64,000 nt of DNA from Tricholomella constricta. Lineage: Eukaryota; Basidiomycota; Agaricomycetes; Agaricales; Lyophyllaceae. The stretch covers positions 2,046,001 to 2,110,000 of the forward strand of contig JAACJP010000001.1 of assembly GCA_013368375.1 (NCBI GenBank). The letters run 5' to 3'. A program made the translations under genes and the position numbers. Shown piece by piece: positions 34,032 through 46,000 of this stretch (its first letter is position 1; each line of letters opens with the position of its first letter). The notes beneath the pieces were generated by a model. It saw only the letters and a program-made list of their open reading frames with translations, was not told the origin of the DNA and did no database searches.

Positions 34032-35528
34032 TCAGAATGTAATCTTTTGTCCCTTGCTCGGCACGATCGCAGCAGACTCGCGCTTTGCGAGCGCCAGCGC
34101 TGCTCCGGGCTTCGGACGCGACCTCGGTCCTTTTACTCTCCGTGCCTCCCCTGTAGACGTCGTGCGTTCCTCCCGCTGCTCGGCACCCTCGGCCTCCGTG
34201 ACGGCAAGACCAGGATCGGTGTGCCGTTCTGCCTTGTCGTTCGACCACGACACGTCCTGACGTTGTTTGCGTTCGGGGCGTTTCGTAAGTGATTCGGGGC
34301 GTTTCGTATGTGGAGCGTCATCTCGTCGTCTGGGCGGTGCAGATCCCTCTTCTCGCTTCACTTTGGGCGCACCGCGACGCACGGCCTCAGCACCTGCGTA
34401 TTCCACAACCAATTTTCGCCCATTCAGATGGTGATTTTTGGGGTTGATGAGCGATGCCGTCGCATGTTCAATGGACGTGAAGTCGACGAACGAAAAGCTA
34501 TCGCGAAAGACTGTTAGTAGAAACAAGATACATAACGATAAGGAAAAAATACCCTTTGCAGGCACCACTGTCCTCGAACGTACCCATCCGAATCTTCCGT
34601 AACCAAACATCTTTTGGCTTATCTTTTTTCTCGCCCTCCTCATCTGAAGGCGCTTCGTCAACCTTCTTCGCCTTTTCCTTCGGCCTGTGAGCCTCAAACA
34701 GCTGCCGAATGTCTTGCTCTGTCGTCTCAAAGCCAAGGTTGCCTAGGAAGAGTGTAGGAGCTGGGGGCTGCTTCTGCGCTCGTAGAATTTTTTGCGCGGT
34801 CTTGGAATGTGTAGCTGCGCCGGTAGTAGTTGAATCAGCGCCTGGTGCGGCAGGTCGCCCAGTGAAGTCATCGCCTAAGAATCAAGATCGTTCAACGTCT
34901 TAAGTTCAATGTAGATAGAGCGATCTACGTACCATCCTTGATCAATAACTTGCGACCAATCAGAGGTTGCTCCGAGAGGGCAATAGCAGCAGTCTTCGCT
35001 TCCTGTGTCGAAAAATCGACATACGCAAAACTGCGATGATTGTTTTTGAGCGATAGTATAACAAGAAATCAACGGGAATATGACTGACCCACGATTTTCC
35101 GGCTTCATCGCTGGATATGCAGGAGCTTTTGTAGGCATGAATATCCGGACGACCTCCCCAGCGTCTTTGAAGAACGTTCTGAGATTCTCCTGGGTCGTCT
35201 TGAACGACATGTTCCCTACCCACACGGAATTCTTCCGTTTTACGGCCGGCACAGGGACAGACTTGCCGTTCTCGAGTTTCCGCTTCTTTGAGGTCAAGCC
35301 CTCTTTTTCCTGCTCCTTCTCCTTGAGCTTTTCAGCCTTCTTTTGTTTCCGTCGCTCGGCATGGGAGAGGACCGGCTCGTCTGGAGTCATGCCTTCTTCG
35401 ACCTCCGAGTCTGAGGAGTCTGAATCGCTAGCATCTACTTCAGAGGGTTTAACATCTTTCCTCTTCCGTTTTGTTAAAACAGGAGACGGTGGTTCCGGGC
35501 TTGAGCTGCGTGACGATGAGGAGCTCAT
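34032..35528 (-). CDS. NOP13: Nucleolar RNA-binding protein NOP13 (two RRMs)
   Basis: Pre-ribosome-associated RNA-binding protein. The start MSSSSSRSSSPEPPSPVL leads into an acidic/basic disordered N-terminus (HAERRKQKKAEKLKEKEQEK). RRM1 begins NSVWVGNMSFKTTQENLRTF, and after an intron its RNP1 appears as NRGFAYVDFSTQEAKTAAIA, then PLIGRKLLIKDGDDFTGRP, a block shared with yeast Nop13. RRM2 begins PTLFLGNLGFETTEQDIRQL and carries IRMGTFEDSGACKGFSFVDF, also a close Nop13 match. The tail is highly basic (RRRDDAPHTKRPESLTKRPE) with two copies of an S-ESLTKRPE-like unit. At least four exons. The stop is TGA at 34032-34034. Confidence 0.9.
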
Positions 35529-35804
35529 TGTGTTGAAATCCGCCTTTGCAAGAAATTAGCATGGGAGGGAAGCCAAATTTAGCGAGGGCCGCTGACAAAT
35601 TTATATTTTCCCTTCCTGCAAAGTCAACTGTCACAGTCGTTCAAGTTGAGGACAACTCTGAGAGGAATCTTGACTTCCAAAGGTCGTCAAATGGAAGCTA
35701 ATACATCTATATGTAGATCAACAGACACAATAGGGCATTGGGTATAGGCAGAGAAGTATGATAAAATGATGCACATCGGACCAAACAGTCGTCACTTGGA
35801 ACCC

Positions 35805-38194
35805 TCAGTGCGACGAAGACACTGTCCTCCGGTGGCCCGCCTCGCCCAACACCGACTTTGGGCCACGCTTTGCCATCGCCCACAGGAACACCAGAATGAT
35901 GATGGCGAACTGGAGCCACAGCCAGAGCTCAAGCATGATCGCGCCGAGCCCCCTCGATTTCTTCTTCGTCTTGTTCTCCGGCGCCTTTGCCACGTCGTGG
36001 GTGTCCAAGTGCGCAGGTTGACCGGTGATATTCTCGACCGCGGCATCGAAGGCACTCTCCAAACGCAAAGGAAGCGGCGTCGATGGACGTGAGCCTTCCT
36101 GGTTGTTATCATGGTCAGTGTCGACAGGGACATTGACCTTGATGCTGCCCGTCAACGTGTCCTTGAAACGGCCGTCAACCCAGCGGTTCGTGCGCGATCG
36201 AACGGTCTCTGTCATGCGGTGATACCTTAACGATTGCTTCGCAGACGCTTCGGCTTGATCCTTCCGTGCTGCGAGCACCTTGTCAGGCGTAGGAGGCTCG
36301 ACAGAGAGCCGAAGAGCTGTGTTTCCCATCGACATCGGTGTGGGAAGCGCCTCGTGGGGCTCGTTTGGTGAACCAATGTTCCTTGAACGATCAAACGAGG
36401 CCTGTGACGACGGCGACGGTGAAGGCGGCGCAGATATCTGAGAGATGTCGTAAAGGCTGTTCGTGCGCAGATGATGTTGGGCGGCACTTAGACCCCAGCC
36501 GTCATTGAACTCGTTGCCGAGTTCCGTCTCCAACGTGCGATGCGAGCCATTGAATGGGTTATGCGAGCTTGGAGATAAACTCAAAGACGATAGCGCGGGA
36601 GACGCCAAGCCACTCTTATCATTTGACTGTGATTTATGGTGGCCTTCGTGGGCGGGTGAGGCGAAAGGGATTGGAAGGCAGAAAGCTTTTAGCTGATCTG
36701 GCGTCGACACTCCTTTTTCACCGCCCTCGGGCCCATCAAACAGTCCCACCACAGATTTGCGTGTCTTCACGGCCGTTGAAATATTCAGAGACTGGCGCAT
36801 ATCGCTTGAGCTTGGTGACACGGAGAAGTCGCCTTCGAGGTTGCGCCTGAAGCTTGTGAACCGAATCGTTTCGTCGCGCGTTGATTTCCCGCCGTCCGAC
36901 GTCGGCGAATCGACATCGCCCGGTACCTCAGTGATCTTCGCGTCCGCAAAGTACTCGTACACCTTGCTGATGTGCTCTGTTTCCCGTTGCATGGCGTTGA
37001 GCTGGTTCGTAGTCTCGGACTGCTGATCCAAAATGCGAATGTTGGTTTCCTCCAGCTCTTGTATCTTTTCTAGCAGCTGGGCAATGAGATTGGACTCTGG
37101 ATGCGGGGTAAGAGGAGCAGGCGCAAAAATGGAGCGATTTATAGGGGTGCCCGAAAATCTCCTGGGAGTTTCTCCTGTGGGGTAGACGGAGTACGACGAG
37201 CTACGCATTCCAGGGATCGAGCTCTCGGGTGCAAAGTTCCTGATTTCAGAATCCTCCTCCTCGTTCTCTGGTTTGACCTGGCCGAGGTTCCGCATTGCTC
37301 TAAACTTCGCCTCCCTCACTTCCTTCTTCCTGAGGACTTCTTGGACGACCTTTTCAGAATCCCACCCCAAGCCAGCCTTGGTCTTTTGCTCCAGTTCCTC
37401 GCTCTTGGCCTGCGTCTTCTCGAGTTCCTCGCGCAAAGTCGAAATCTCCTTTTCCAGCCGCTTCAGCGCACGCCTCCCCGACTGGTCGGCGCTGAGAGAC
37501 TCGGACTCAATTCGCTCGAGCTTCTCAAGGAGTTCAGCATTCTGGTCTGCGAGGTGAGAGATTTCTGCGGGTGATACGGAGATTTTGCGCGCATGGCCTT
37601 TGTAGGTAGAAGCAACTGGCGAAGAGTCGTACTCGGAAATCGGCCGGCTGATACTGACGCTATAGCGAGATGATGTGCGGGAAAGGGGCTCAGGCGACGG
37701 GGACGGGGATGGGGATGGGAGGCGTGCGAGAAGCTGTTGATGCTTAGACTTGAGCACAACGTTGTTGTCATACAGGCTTTTGCACACCGCCGAAGCCATC
37801 TCAAGTTCTAGTCAAGAAGCATGTATGTCAGTCAGGCAGCCTCATGTATCAAGACGTCGTGTATCGCACCGTTCTCCCGTTCCTTGATAAGATCATCAGC
37901 TTTGACGAGAAGTTCCGAAAGCTCCTCGCGCGATCTCTCGTTCATCCACTTCATGTCTTCCTCCTCAGTCGGTGACGCATCGCGGTCAGCGGCTCCATCG
38001 TCCCACCCTACCCTCTGGAATGTAGCAGCCATGGGCGACCCAAGCAGGGTATCCAGACGGGGCTTGCCTTCTGGTGTGAACGCTGCCGCATACGATGGTG
38101 GTGGGGTGGAGGCTGTCTGGAGCAACGCGATTGATCGACGGATCTTGGCAGGAGGTCGAGGGCGAGGAGTCTCGGTGACGTTGGCAGCAAGCAT
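35805..38194 (-). CDS. Long coiled-coil protein with C-terminal membrane anchor, function unknown
   Basis: Two exons (37870-38194 and 35805-37807) join in phase to 775 residues. The N-terminus is Pro/Ser/Thr-rich, then WMNERSREELSELLVKADDL begins helical sequence. Coiled-coil heptads are clear in HLADQNAELLEKLERIESES and LEKEISTLREELEKTQAKSE, and again in LIAQLLEKIQELEETNIRIL. The middle is Ser-rich and disordered. The C-terminus has one hydrophobic segment, LELWLWLQFAIIILVFLWAM, followed by about 20 residues, typical of a tail-anchored protein. Topology would put the coiled coils in the cytosol or nucleoplasm. A tether, golgin-like or KASH-like role is possible, but I see no diagnostic C-terminal PPPX motif, so I assign none. 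Confidence 0.83.
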
Positions 38195-38593
38195 GCCAAT
38201 TGTTGTTACAAAGAAATATGCGTATACGGAGCGGTAAAGATGTGCGGCTCGCGGTCAGAGAAAGAGAGCAATGGTCTTGATACGGTCTGAGGTACAACGA
38301 TCAGCAATAAGCCGGATGGGACATTCTGAGACCGACCAGCGTTGTCTGTCAGCCCTTGGTCAGCCCTGTGTTTTACCCAGGTTTTACCTAGTCCATGCCA
38401 GGTGTTGCTTGTCCTAAACTGTCAGTTGTGGACCTGCCAGCAGTTGTTTCCACGTTCACCTTCATTAACACGCGCGCCACCACATGACACTTCAAATCGC
38501 ACGTTTTTCCGATGGACCCCGTATGCACATTAGGTATGTACAACTATTGTACGTTGATATACACGCCGTAGCTCGATATAAAAATCCTCAATT
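38195..38593. other. Intergenic region between coiled-coil gene start and FG-nucleoporin stop
   Basis: About 400 bp with the promoter of the coiled-coil gene and the nucleoporin 3' end. No additional feature seen. Confidence 0.5.
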
Positions 38594-41500
38594 CTACTGT
38601 TGCTGCTGTCCTGTTGAAGTAGGTGCTTTGCCAAATGCACCAAACGCGCTGTTGCCGCTGGTAGCGCTCGTTGCGCCAAAGCCGAAAGCACTTGGCCCCG
38701 TTGATGGTTTCCCGAATACTGACTGTCCAGGCGCAGGTTGCGATGCCTGGGGCGTCGTGGGGTTCTTTGCTGCATCACCGAAGCTAAAACCACCAGACGT
38801 TGACGAGCCTGCTGCAGGAGCAGTCGTGGATGAGAAGGCTGGTGTCGTGCTGCCGGGCGTCGCGAATGAGAACAAAGGTTTGGTAGCATTGTCCCCAGTA
38901 GCAGCAGCAGCGGCCGGTGTGGTGGACGAAGGAGTGCTATTTCCAAAAGAGAATGGTGATGCTTTCGGCGCCTCACCCGCTTTCGCAGTCGTGGAAGCTC
39001 CGAAGGGATTCGAGGCTCCACCTCCTCCGAAAAGATTGCTCGAACCGAACGGAGAAGCCGTCGACGTCTGGGAAGCAGCTGGGAACGTTGAGGTCGAAGA
39101 GGACGCAGTACCACCCCCAAACCCAGCAAAGACAGACGGCGACGGTGCAGCGGCAGGCGTGGCCGTGGATGTGGTTGTCGGGGCCTGGGCAGCAAAAGGA
39201 TTCGAACCTCCAAAAGCTGAAGTTGACGACGTGCCCGCAGCGGGAGTAGTGGTGGTCGTTGCTGGAGCCTTAGCCCCAAACGTATTTGATGCGCCAAATG
39301 CAGAAGTCGATGAAGATGACAAGGGTGCCCCAAAGCTGAACTTCGGCGCAGTTGTCGCACCACTAGCAGCGGCAGCCGCGCCCGTGTTCGAGCTTTCAGT
39401 TGGCGCGGAAGGAGTCTTGAAGCTAAAGGAAGCAGGCGCTGGAGCAGGTTTTGGTTCGGCATTACCAAGTGCACCAGTCAAGGATGATGAAGACGTCGGA
39501 AAAGCAGAGGTAGGGGCAGGGGCAGGCATGGAGGCAGGGGCAGCAGGCTTATTAGGCAACCCAAAACTGAACTTGGGAGCATTTGTTGAAGCGGGACCGG
39601 ACTGCGACGTTTTCTGAGGTGCGGGTTGAGGCACGCCTAGGTTACCGAAGACAGATGTAGGCTTGGGAGCCTCTGCCGCGGGTTGTTTAGCAAACGAGAA
39701 GGTAGGGGTAGGTTGTGATGGCTGTGCTGAGGGTTGTGTTGAAGCACCGGCAGGCGCGAGTCTCGAGAAGAGGGAAGCACCACCTGTGGTAGGGGCTGGC
39801 ATTTCATTCTTTGTGGCTGGCTGGGATGGCTGGGATGGCTGGGATGGCGGGGGCCCGAAGGAGAATGACTGGGTACTGGTAGACGACGCAGGAGCGGGGG
39901 TGAATGCTGGATTGGACGCAGGCGTTGAAGGTGCAGGAAATCCGAAAGACAATGGAGGTTTTGATTGCTGCTCGTCGGGCTTTTTCGTGAAGAGATTGTC
40001 GGCCGGGGGTAGGCCTCCCAACGGAGAACTGTTTGAAGGGAACGCAGCCGGCTTGGAAGAGGACTGAGGTTGTGGTGCGAACGAGAAAGATGTCGGGGGC
40101 TTTTCTGCAGCCTTGGGCTGCTGGGTCTGAGGTCCCGGCACAGCACTCTTGAAAAGGCCACTGGGGCTAGGGGCATCCTTTTTAGCAGCATCAGTGGCAG
40201 GAGGGGGTCCAAAGGAAAATCCTGTCAGCTTGGCCCCAGCCTGAGCAGGCCTCGCCTCTTCAGCCTTCGTCACTGTGATCGCCGGAATGAGTTTGACAGC
40301 CGCTGCGGCCTCCTGCTCCTTTTTCAATTTCTCAGCCTTCTCCTTCTCCTCCTTGAGCCTATGTGCAATCTCCTCCTTCTTGCGATTGGCCTCTCTCATC
40401 TTCATCATAGCCTTCGCTTCGAGATCTTGTTTCTCCCACTTGGAAAACATCTTGTGGCGAGGGCTGCCATTGGTGCTATCAGTCAAGCTGGGGTTGGGAG
40501 ACGCTGGGTTACTGGAATTGGTGGTGACACCATTGAAGACGGACGAGACCCGTGCCGTTGAAGCAATGCGTTTACCAGATGAGACTTGTTTCTGGAACGG
40601 ATTGATACGGAGACCGGCGTTCGAGGCGATAGAATGCTCGCGGTCCTTTTGCTTTGGTTGGGGAGTGCCGGGAGGAGGTGTGATTTGCTGAGGCGTCGAG
40701 GTTCCGGGCGTGGGGACAGCTGAAGTAGACTTCCAAAGGAGATCTTTACCCGCCACTGCAGGCAGATCCTGTTACATGGGAGATAATGAGCCTGATGAGG
40801 CGGAAGGAAATAAGATGATTTATCCTCACCTGAGACTCACGCGAGGGCGTCTCCGGTTCCGCAGACGGTTTGTTCGAATCTTGCCAAGCCAAGAGCAGTT
40901 GGTCTTTCGCCTCTCGATATTCTTCCTCGGTAAGCCATGTCTCAATGCAAACTTCAAGGTTCACTTGACAATCAGGATGCTGGGAGTCCTCGGGCTGGCA
41001 ATGTACCGTCAGATAGGTACGACACTGAACATTGCATAATATACACACCATGTTGAATTTTTGCCTCGCCTTCTTAACCAGAGTCTGACGAAGCCGCTGA
41101 CCATTTGGTCCGATCTTGTACTTCACGCCATTGCTTTCCCACTCATCGCCGATTCGCCTTGGCCGACCTCGGCGAGAGGATGTTTGCGAGTTATCCATAG
41201 ACACATCACTTCCATCGCCCTGCTCAGAGGCGGAAACAGATCTCTTTCCCCTCTTCTTACGCGAGACCTTGAGAGCCATGCCATCGTCATCCTCCAAATC
41301 ACTGTCTCCCTCCGCTAAACCCCGGTCACGTTTCTGACCACGCGTTGCCACATCAGACTTCCGTTTGGCGTAGGTTCTCCGTTTACGGTGGCGCCGGCGT
41401 GTCTTTGAGTCATTTTCGGCCTCGGCCTCGTGTGCGCTATCGTCATCATCGCCTCCGAAGGTAGACCCAGCCTCAGCACGATCCCGCTTCTTCCCGCGGA

Positions 41501-42038
41501 CAGTTGGTCTGAGCTCTGCGACGTCGTCGCCATATTCGTCAATATCCATATCTTCACTGGTATACTGGGGCGTCTTTTCAAGCGAAAATTTCCGAGGACG
41601 CTTATCTCTCGTGTGTGTCGATGGGTAGGTATCGTCATTGTCCTCGTCTCCAAGAACACGTTTCGAACCACGTTGAGGTACCTGTTGCCTTTCGTACCAC
41701 TCGGCCTCCTCCTCGCCGTCATTGAACTCTTCGTCTTCCATCCTCGTCTTCTTGGTATGATCAGGTTCATCGGATTCGTCACCGTCAAAGCCACGTTTGC
41801 GCCGTTCGTCATTAGAGACTGTGATGTATTTACGGATCGGTCGACGCGAAGGTCCTGACTTTGGGGGACTGTCGTCAACTTCGGGTTCAGCGATACGGAC
41901 AACGGGATTAGGATTGTAGTGCTCTCCAGCACTGGGTTGAGCTGATAACGAGGAGTAGGAGCTGTAGATAATGTCGCAGCAATTGAGTGCGGATTCAGCT
42001 GTAATGAATGTTCACGTACTAGTTGATGTTGCTTGCAT
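38594..42038 (-). CDS. FG-repeat nucleoporin with acidic/basic N-terminus
   Basis: Four exons (42016-42038, 41049-41961, 40830-40994, 38594-40768) give 1091 residues in phase. The N-terminal 300 residues are charged and nuclear-signal rich (RKRRTYAKRKSD, KVSRKKRGKRS). A conserved block follows: WESNGVKYKIGPNGQRLRQT, then RQKFNMPEDSQHPD across an intron, then ETWLTEEEYREAKDQ. A short helix (RMREANRKKEEIAHRLKEEK-like, near residue 500) precedes the FG domain. FG motifs are mixed FSFG and xxFG: TGFSFGPP, PLSFGFPAP, QSFSFGPP, APKFSFGLP, APKFSFGAP, GGFSFGDA, and SAFGAFGKAP at the end. This is a barrier-forming nucleoporin of the NUP1/NUP60/NUP153 sort by layout; the exact orthologue is uncertain. 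Its ATG at 42038 lies inside the last exon of the upstream small membrane-protein gene. Confidence 0.85.
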
Positions 42039-42606
42039 TTACGGACGAAGATGAGAATATATCAGCTGACTCGTATCGTCCCGGAATGGGATTCAGCTTC
42101 GCAGACTCATCGCGTTGGATCCCTGGGAATAGAGTCAGTTAGATTAGATCATGCTGATAGCGAAGAATGACACGCACCGTGGCGTTGCCTGATGTTTTGG
42201 TTAGGCAGTGCATTTTGCTGATCATGGACCATTTCCTGAAGCTTCGCCCTTCTGACCACAGCCTCGTTTTCTTGACGTGCGCGTACCACGGCAGCATAGG
42301 CTACATTGAAAGGCCGATGATCATTGTCCGGAATGCCATGTCTCCTTCGCATTGACCTGAGAGGCCCAAAATATATCAGATTTTGAATCAGCAGCGGGCG
42401 AAAATGACCCACAGTTTGTAAGCCTTCTCCCGCCATACGAGGAAGGTTTCCCAGGCGCGGATACCGACGACGTAGAGGACCAGAAGGACTGCAAGGACGA
42501 AAGCAGATTTTACACCAAAGGAAAGACCCGACCAGCGTCCAGACTGGGCGTCGCGCGCATTGGGAAAAGTCGGGCCGCCAAGGATATCTGAGGAGTCGCC
42601 GTCCAT
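42019..42606 (-). CDS. Small single-pass membrane protein, function unknown
   Basis: Three exons give 158 residues. The start MDGDSSDILGGPTFPNARD is followed by one membrane segment, FGVKSAFVLAVLLVLYVVGI, then RAWETFLVWREKAYKLSMRR, and a helical stretch rich in charged residues (YAAVVRARQENEAVVRRAKL). The tail reads NPIPGRYESADIFSSS and ends at a TAG at 42019-42021. Phases are consistent (donors near 42412 and 42178). It overlaps the start of the FG nucleoporin gene by 20 bp in another frame. I recognise no family. Confidence 0.68.
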
Positions 42607-43336
42607 GGGGAACGAAGGAGGGACGCAGCGGGGAGACGCTGGCCGCGTAACAAGATGGTGATGGTAAGAAGTGGAATGCCTTGACAGCTGCTCAGCCACT
42701 AGGCTTGTTTGGCTCTGCTTCATTCGGAGCTTAAAATCTAGGCGTATATAAGTTTTCATTTTTTTTCCAAGGGCAGTGCGCTCCTCACCCCGTCGAGTTC
42801 TCAATTCAAGCCATTTTTCTGCATCCTGTGAACATCCCCTAACTATCTTTTCTTTCCTTTCTTGCACCAAACCCACTTTCCAATGCCTAGGGACATGGCT
42901 CCAGTGCCTTCGTCACCTCAACTTGTGTGTGGAAGAGAGACCTTTATTGGCATTCCTTGGTCCACGCTTGAATGTCCAACTGTTATCAGTTTGTCCATGG
43001 CCATTCGAGTACTAAACCGAGTAGACAAAACTATAGTATTTTTGTGCAATACAATGATTTTGACGAACATGACGATGAATTCTTCTCGCCTCAGTTGCTC
43101 CTTGAGATTATCAACTCCCACCTCGGCTGGGTTGCGAATTCACAGCGCTTGGCGATGCGACAAGTGCGCGCCGTCCGATCATCATCGTTTTACCCTGGCC
43201 GCAGGGCACGTGGGAAAAAATAAATTTCAGGGCTTTTTTATAAGCAAAGGTGGGATATCCTGCTCTCACTCCTTCCTCTCCCCCGTCTATTATTGTCAGA
43301 TCTACCTCTGCCATTACCACCCCGCTCCTCCCCACA
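42607..43336. other. Divergent intergenic region
   Basis: About 730 bp between the small membrane-protein gene (minus) and cytochrome b5 (plus). A CACGTG lies at 43207-43212, 125 bp before the cytochrome b5 start. A TATA-like TATAAG near 42736 precedes the minus-strand start by 130 bp. Confidence 0.5.
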
Positions 43337-44019
43337 ATGGCCACCAAAACTATCACCATCGACGAGCTCCGCGCACACAAGACCAAGGAGAGCTTCTACA
43401 TCCTCATCCATGGCAAAGGTACGCCCACGCGAACCAATCAGACCCTTTCGTTTTGTCGGCTCATTTTCCTCTTTTGAATCACAGTGTACGACGTCACAAA
43501 ATTCATTGACGAGGTGTGTATGCCCTCTTTTGACTATAGGACTATCGTCTCAGACCATCCGGTGAACTAGCACCCCGGAGGAGACGAGGTTATCCTTGCT
43601 GAGGGTGGTACGTGGCACTTGTTCCGTGCGTTTCCATCGGACGTTCACACCGCCTTCTCCCACAGGTCAGGATGCGACAGAAGCCTTCGAGGATGTCGGC
43701 CACTCAGAGGAGGCCCGCGCTCTGCTTCCCGACATGCTCATTGGCGATTTTGAGGGCGGCGTACGTGACGTTTCTTTTTTTCCCCATGAACTCCTCACTA
43801 AAGAGAGTATAGGGTCTGAAGCTGCAATCTGGTGCGGCTGCCGCACAGGCATCCCGGGTGTCTGGTGCCGTCGAGCAGGGCTCAAAGTACGTCAAAAAAC
43901 GCTCCTCTTTTACGTACACATCAACTTACCCTTGCCGACACCCCAGTCTGATGTACTTTGTGCCTCTTGGTCTCCTTGGTGCTTACTTTGGTTGGAGATA
44001 CTACACCGGAGCTGCATGA
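43337..44019 (+). CDS. CYB5: Cytochrome b5, membrane-anchored
   Basis: Electron carrier on the ER membrane for desaturases, P450s and sterol enzymes. Six exons encode about 129 residues: MATKTITIDELRAHKTKESF, then VYDVTKFIDEHPGGDEVILA with the first heme-ligand His in HPGGDE, GGQDATEAFEDVGHSEEARA with the second His, a linker, and the C-terminal anchor YFVPLGLLGAYFGWRYY ending at a TGA at 44017. Exons 2 and 3 are only about 30 and 37 nt, so this 129-residue gene spends half its span on introns. Both heme ligands and the tail anchor are intact. Confidence 0.95.
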
Positions 44020-44641
44020 GGTTTTACCCGTCCCTGATGCATATGTTTTCGGAACTTTATACCTCCATCTACACCCACCTGGCATTTTGCACCCCCCACC
44101 TGCTGTCCAGCATGCACGTTCACTCATGCAATGTCCTACCTACTCACTGGCTCAGGAGTCTATCACTAGACATTAATCTATGGAAATAGAGTCGATTGTT
44201 CTTTATTTTAACCCGTGCTTTCGATGTTGATTAACATCTTGACATGAGAAAGGAAGCACATGCCATTCCTGCTTGTTCCGTTGAATTCGACCCGAGTACG
44301 ATCTCGGTCATAACGAGGACGCAGCACTGGAGCAGAGAAGAGATAGGAGCAGAAACATGTTTACAGAGAGGTGATACAGATCCAATGAGTAAAAAACAAG
44401 AAAGTATATCCAAGCAGGAGAGATAACTAATATCAACCAGACCAGCTGAGCAGACTTGCGCCCAAGCCATAACCTCTACACACTTGAGCTGGCGTGATCC
44501 ATGCATCCAGCACAAGTCTGGAGAAACCATGCAGGGGCAGCGATAGACGACGATGCCGACGACGTTCTACAACCAGGGGAACAAACACAACGTCGACACG
44601 CAACGTCAATGCCGATGGGATTGAGAGACAAACAGGCCGAC
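44020..44641. other. Convergent 3' intergenic region
   Basis: About 620 bp between the cytochrome b5 and RNase III stops. A GT donor-like site overlaps the RNase III stop; splicing there would still create a TGA, so the coding end is unaffected. No other gene supported. Confidence 0.5.
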
Positions 44642-46000
44642 TCACCAAACAAATATTCCCATTTTCTCCAGACCGACTTTCGCGGCCTCGTTCCGGGCAG
44701 CCTTTTTTGTGTTGCCCCTTCCCTTTCCATAAAACTCGCCATCGACGAGCACCCGGACGAACCAGACAGGCGTCGTCTTCGTACCGCGCACAGCAGCCTC
44801 GTCCGGCACGCCCAGGTCCGCGTCATTGCCCTCCGAGAAGTCAGAGTAGATCCACTCGACCGAGCGGTCCGCCTTCTGCAGGTGCTGATTGAAAAGCGCC
44901 AGGTGCCCAATTGTAGTCATCGGGGCGGGGGCGGCTGTATCAGGCGGGCTGGAGGAGCGCGGGGACGAGGTCGGCGTGGGAAGCGCCGGGAGCCCGTGCT
45001 GCGTGCGGACCAGCTGGTATGCGGCTGTGGCGTAGGGTTTGAACAGCGGGTCCAGCCAGCGCCTAACTGCTTCGAGGCCTTGCTCGTGGTAGAGTCCCCC
45101 CATAAAGGACTAAAACGCGTGGTGATCAGCGAGATGGATGTGAATAAGTAACCGGAAACAGCTGACCTCAAGGACATCAGCTGAAGGCAGGCATGGCATC
45201 AGGTATGATCTGGATTTTAATAATTGAGTGTTCGCTCACCTTGAATATGTGTCGAAGCACGTAAGGTGATCGCCTGTGCAGGGTGCAGGCGCAGACGATC
45301 AGGAAGCCTGTACTTTAGCGAACTGGCAGAGAGTTAGAGTGATCTGATCGAGGCAGGGAATGGCACTGACATCTCAGCGAGCGTGGCATTTCCGACGATC
45401 AGTGCTCGGATTTTCTATGCGATGGAACAGGTAATTAATAACCCATGTGTCAAATGGGCAGCTCGGATCGCGAGACATGCCGTACAAGTCGATATACATA
45501 CAGTTGAAGGGCCGACGCGCAAACCAGGATACATTTGCATCATGAGGCTCGTCACGGAGAGCCCCAGTACGGCATCGCCAAGGTGCTCGAACCTGGGAGG
45601 CAGTGCTTAGTCGGCGATAACAAATCATACAAGCCGCTAACTTCTCGTTATCTGGGCTGGGATCGTCGGGGTGATCTTCAAAGATGTGGGTGGGGCGCGC
45701 AAAGAAGCTGCGATGGGTGAAGACCTGCAGCTCGATCGCGCGCGAGCGAATCACAGGCAGCGGTGGGAAGTTGCATCCGCCGGGTCCGAAATCAGGTCTG
45801 TGGCGGGAAGAATGTAAGCCAGAGCAGGCATGGAGGTGGAATTGCTTGCTTGAGAGACATAGTCACAACGATAGCGGGGGGACACCGATAAACGAGGGTG
45901 GGGAAGGACCTGAGGGAGAGGGCAGGAGGTAGTTGGGTTGTGATGACTGTTTTAAGGAAACCCTGGAAGGAGTATCGGGCTTTGATCGAGTGGGATGCAT
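44642..46000 (-). CDS. Ribonuclease III with C-terminal dsRNA-binding domain
   Basis: Cleaves double-stranded RNA, in fungi typically pre-rRNA and snRNA precursors (Rnt1/Pac1 role). After splicing, the catalytic domain reads RAIELQVFTHRSFFARPTHI, the signature NEKFEHLGDAVLGLSVTSL, KIRALIVGNATLAEISLKYR and ADVLESFMGGLYHEQGLEAV. The metal-binding Glu/Asp of the signature and the late D..E pair (ADVLE) are all present, so an active enzyme is expected. The dsRBD at the C-terminus has TPVWFVRVLVDGEFYGKGRG and NTKKAARNEAAKVGLEKMGI. It contains one RNase III domain and no helicase or PAZ, so it is not Dicer. The 5' exon is uncertain: the frame upstream of FPPLPVIRSR carries a stop, so an unplaced intron and an ATG near 46000 or 46040 are assumed. 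Confidence 0.85.

Noticed and set aside
38594..40768. Long plus-strand frame 38484-39617 and other antisense frames over FG repeats
   Set aside because: Antisense of Ala/Pro/Ser repeats is naturally stop-poor; the sense FG frame is the recognisable one.
41315..41932. 205-codon open frame inside the FG nucleoporin region
   Set aside because: It is the +1 shadow of the charged nucleoporin N-terminus; the other frame carries splice-consistent, conserved sequence.
44432..44648. Extension of RNase III through a GTGAGT donor over its stop
   Set aside because: Splicing from that donor in phase still creates a TGA, and the dsRBD is already complete.
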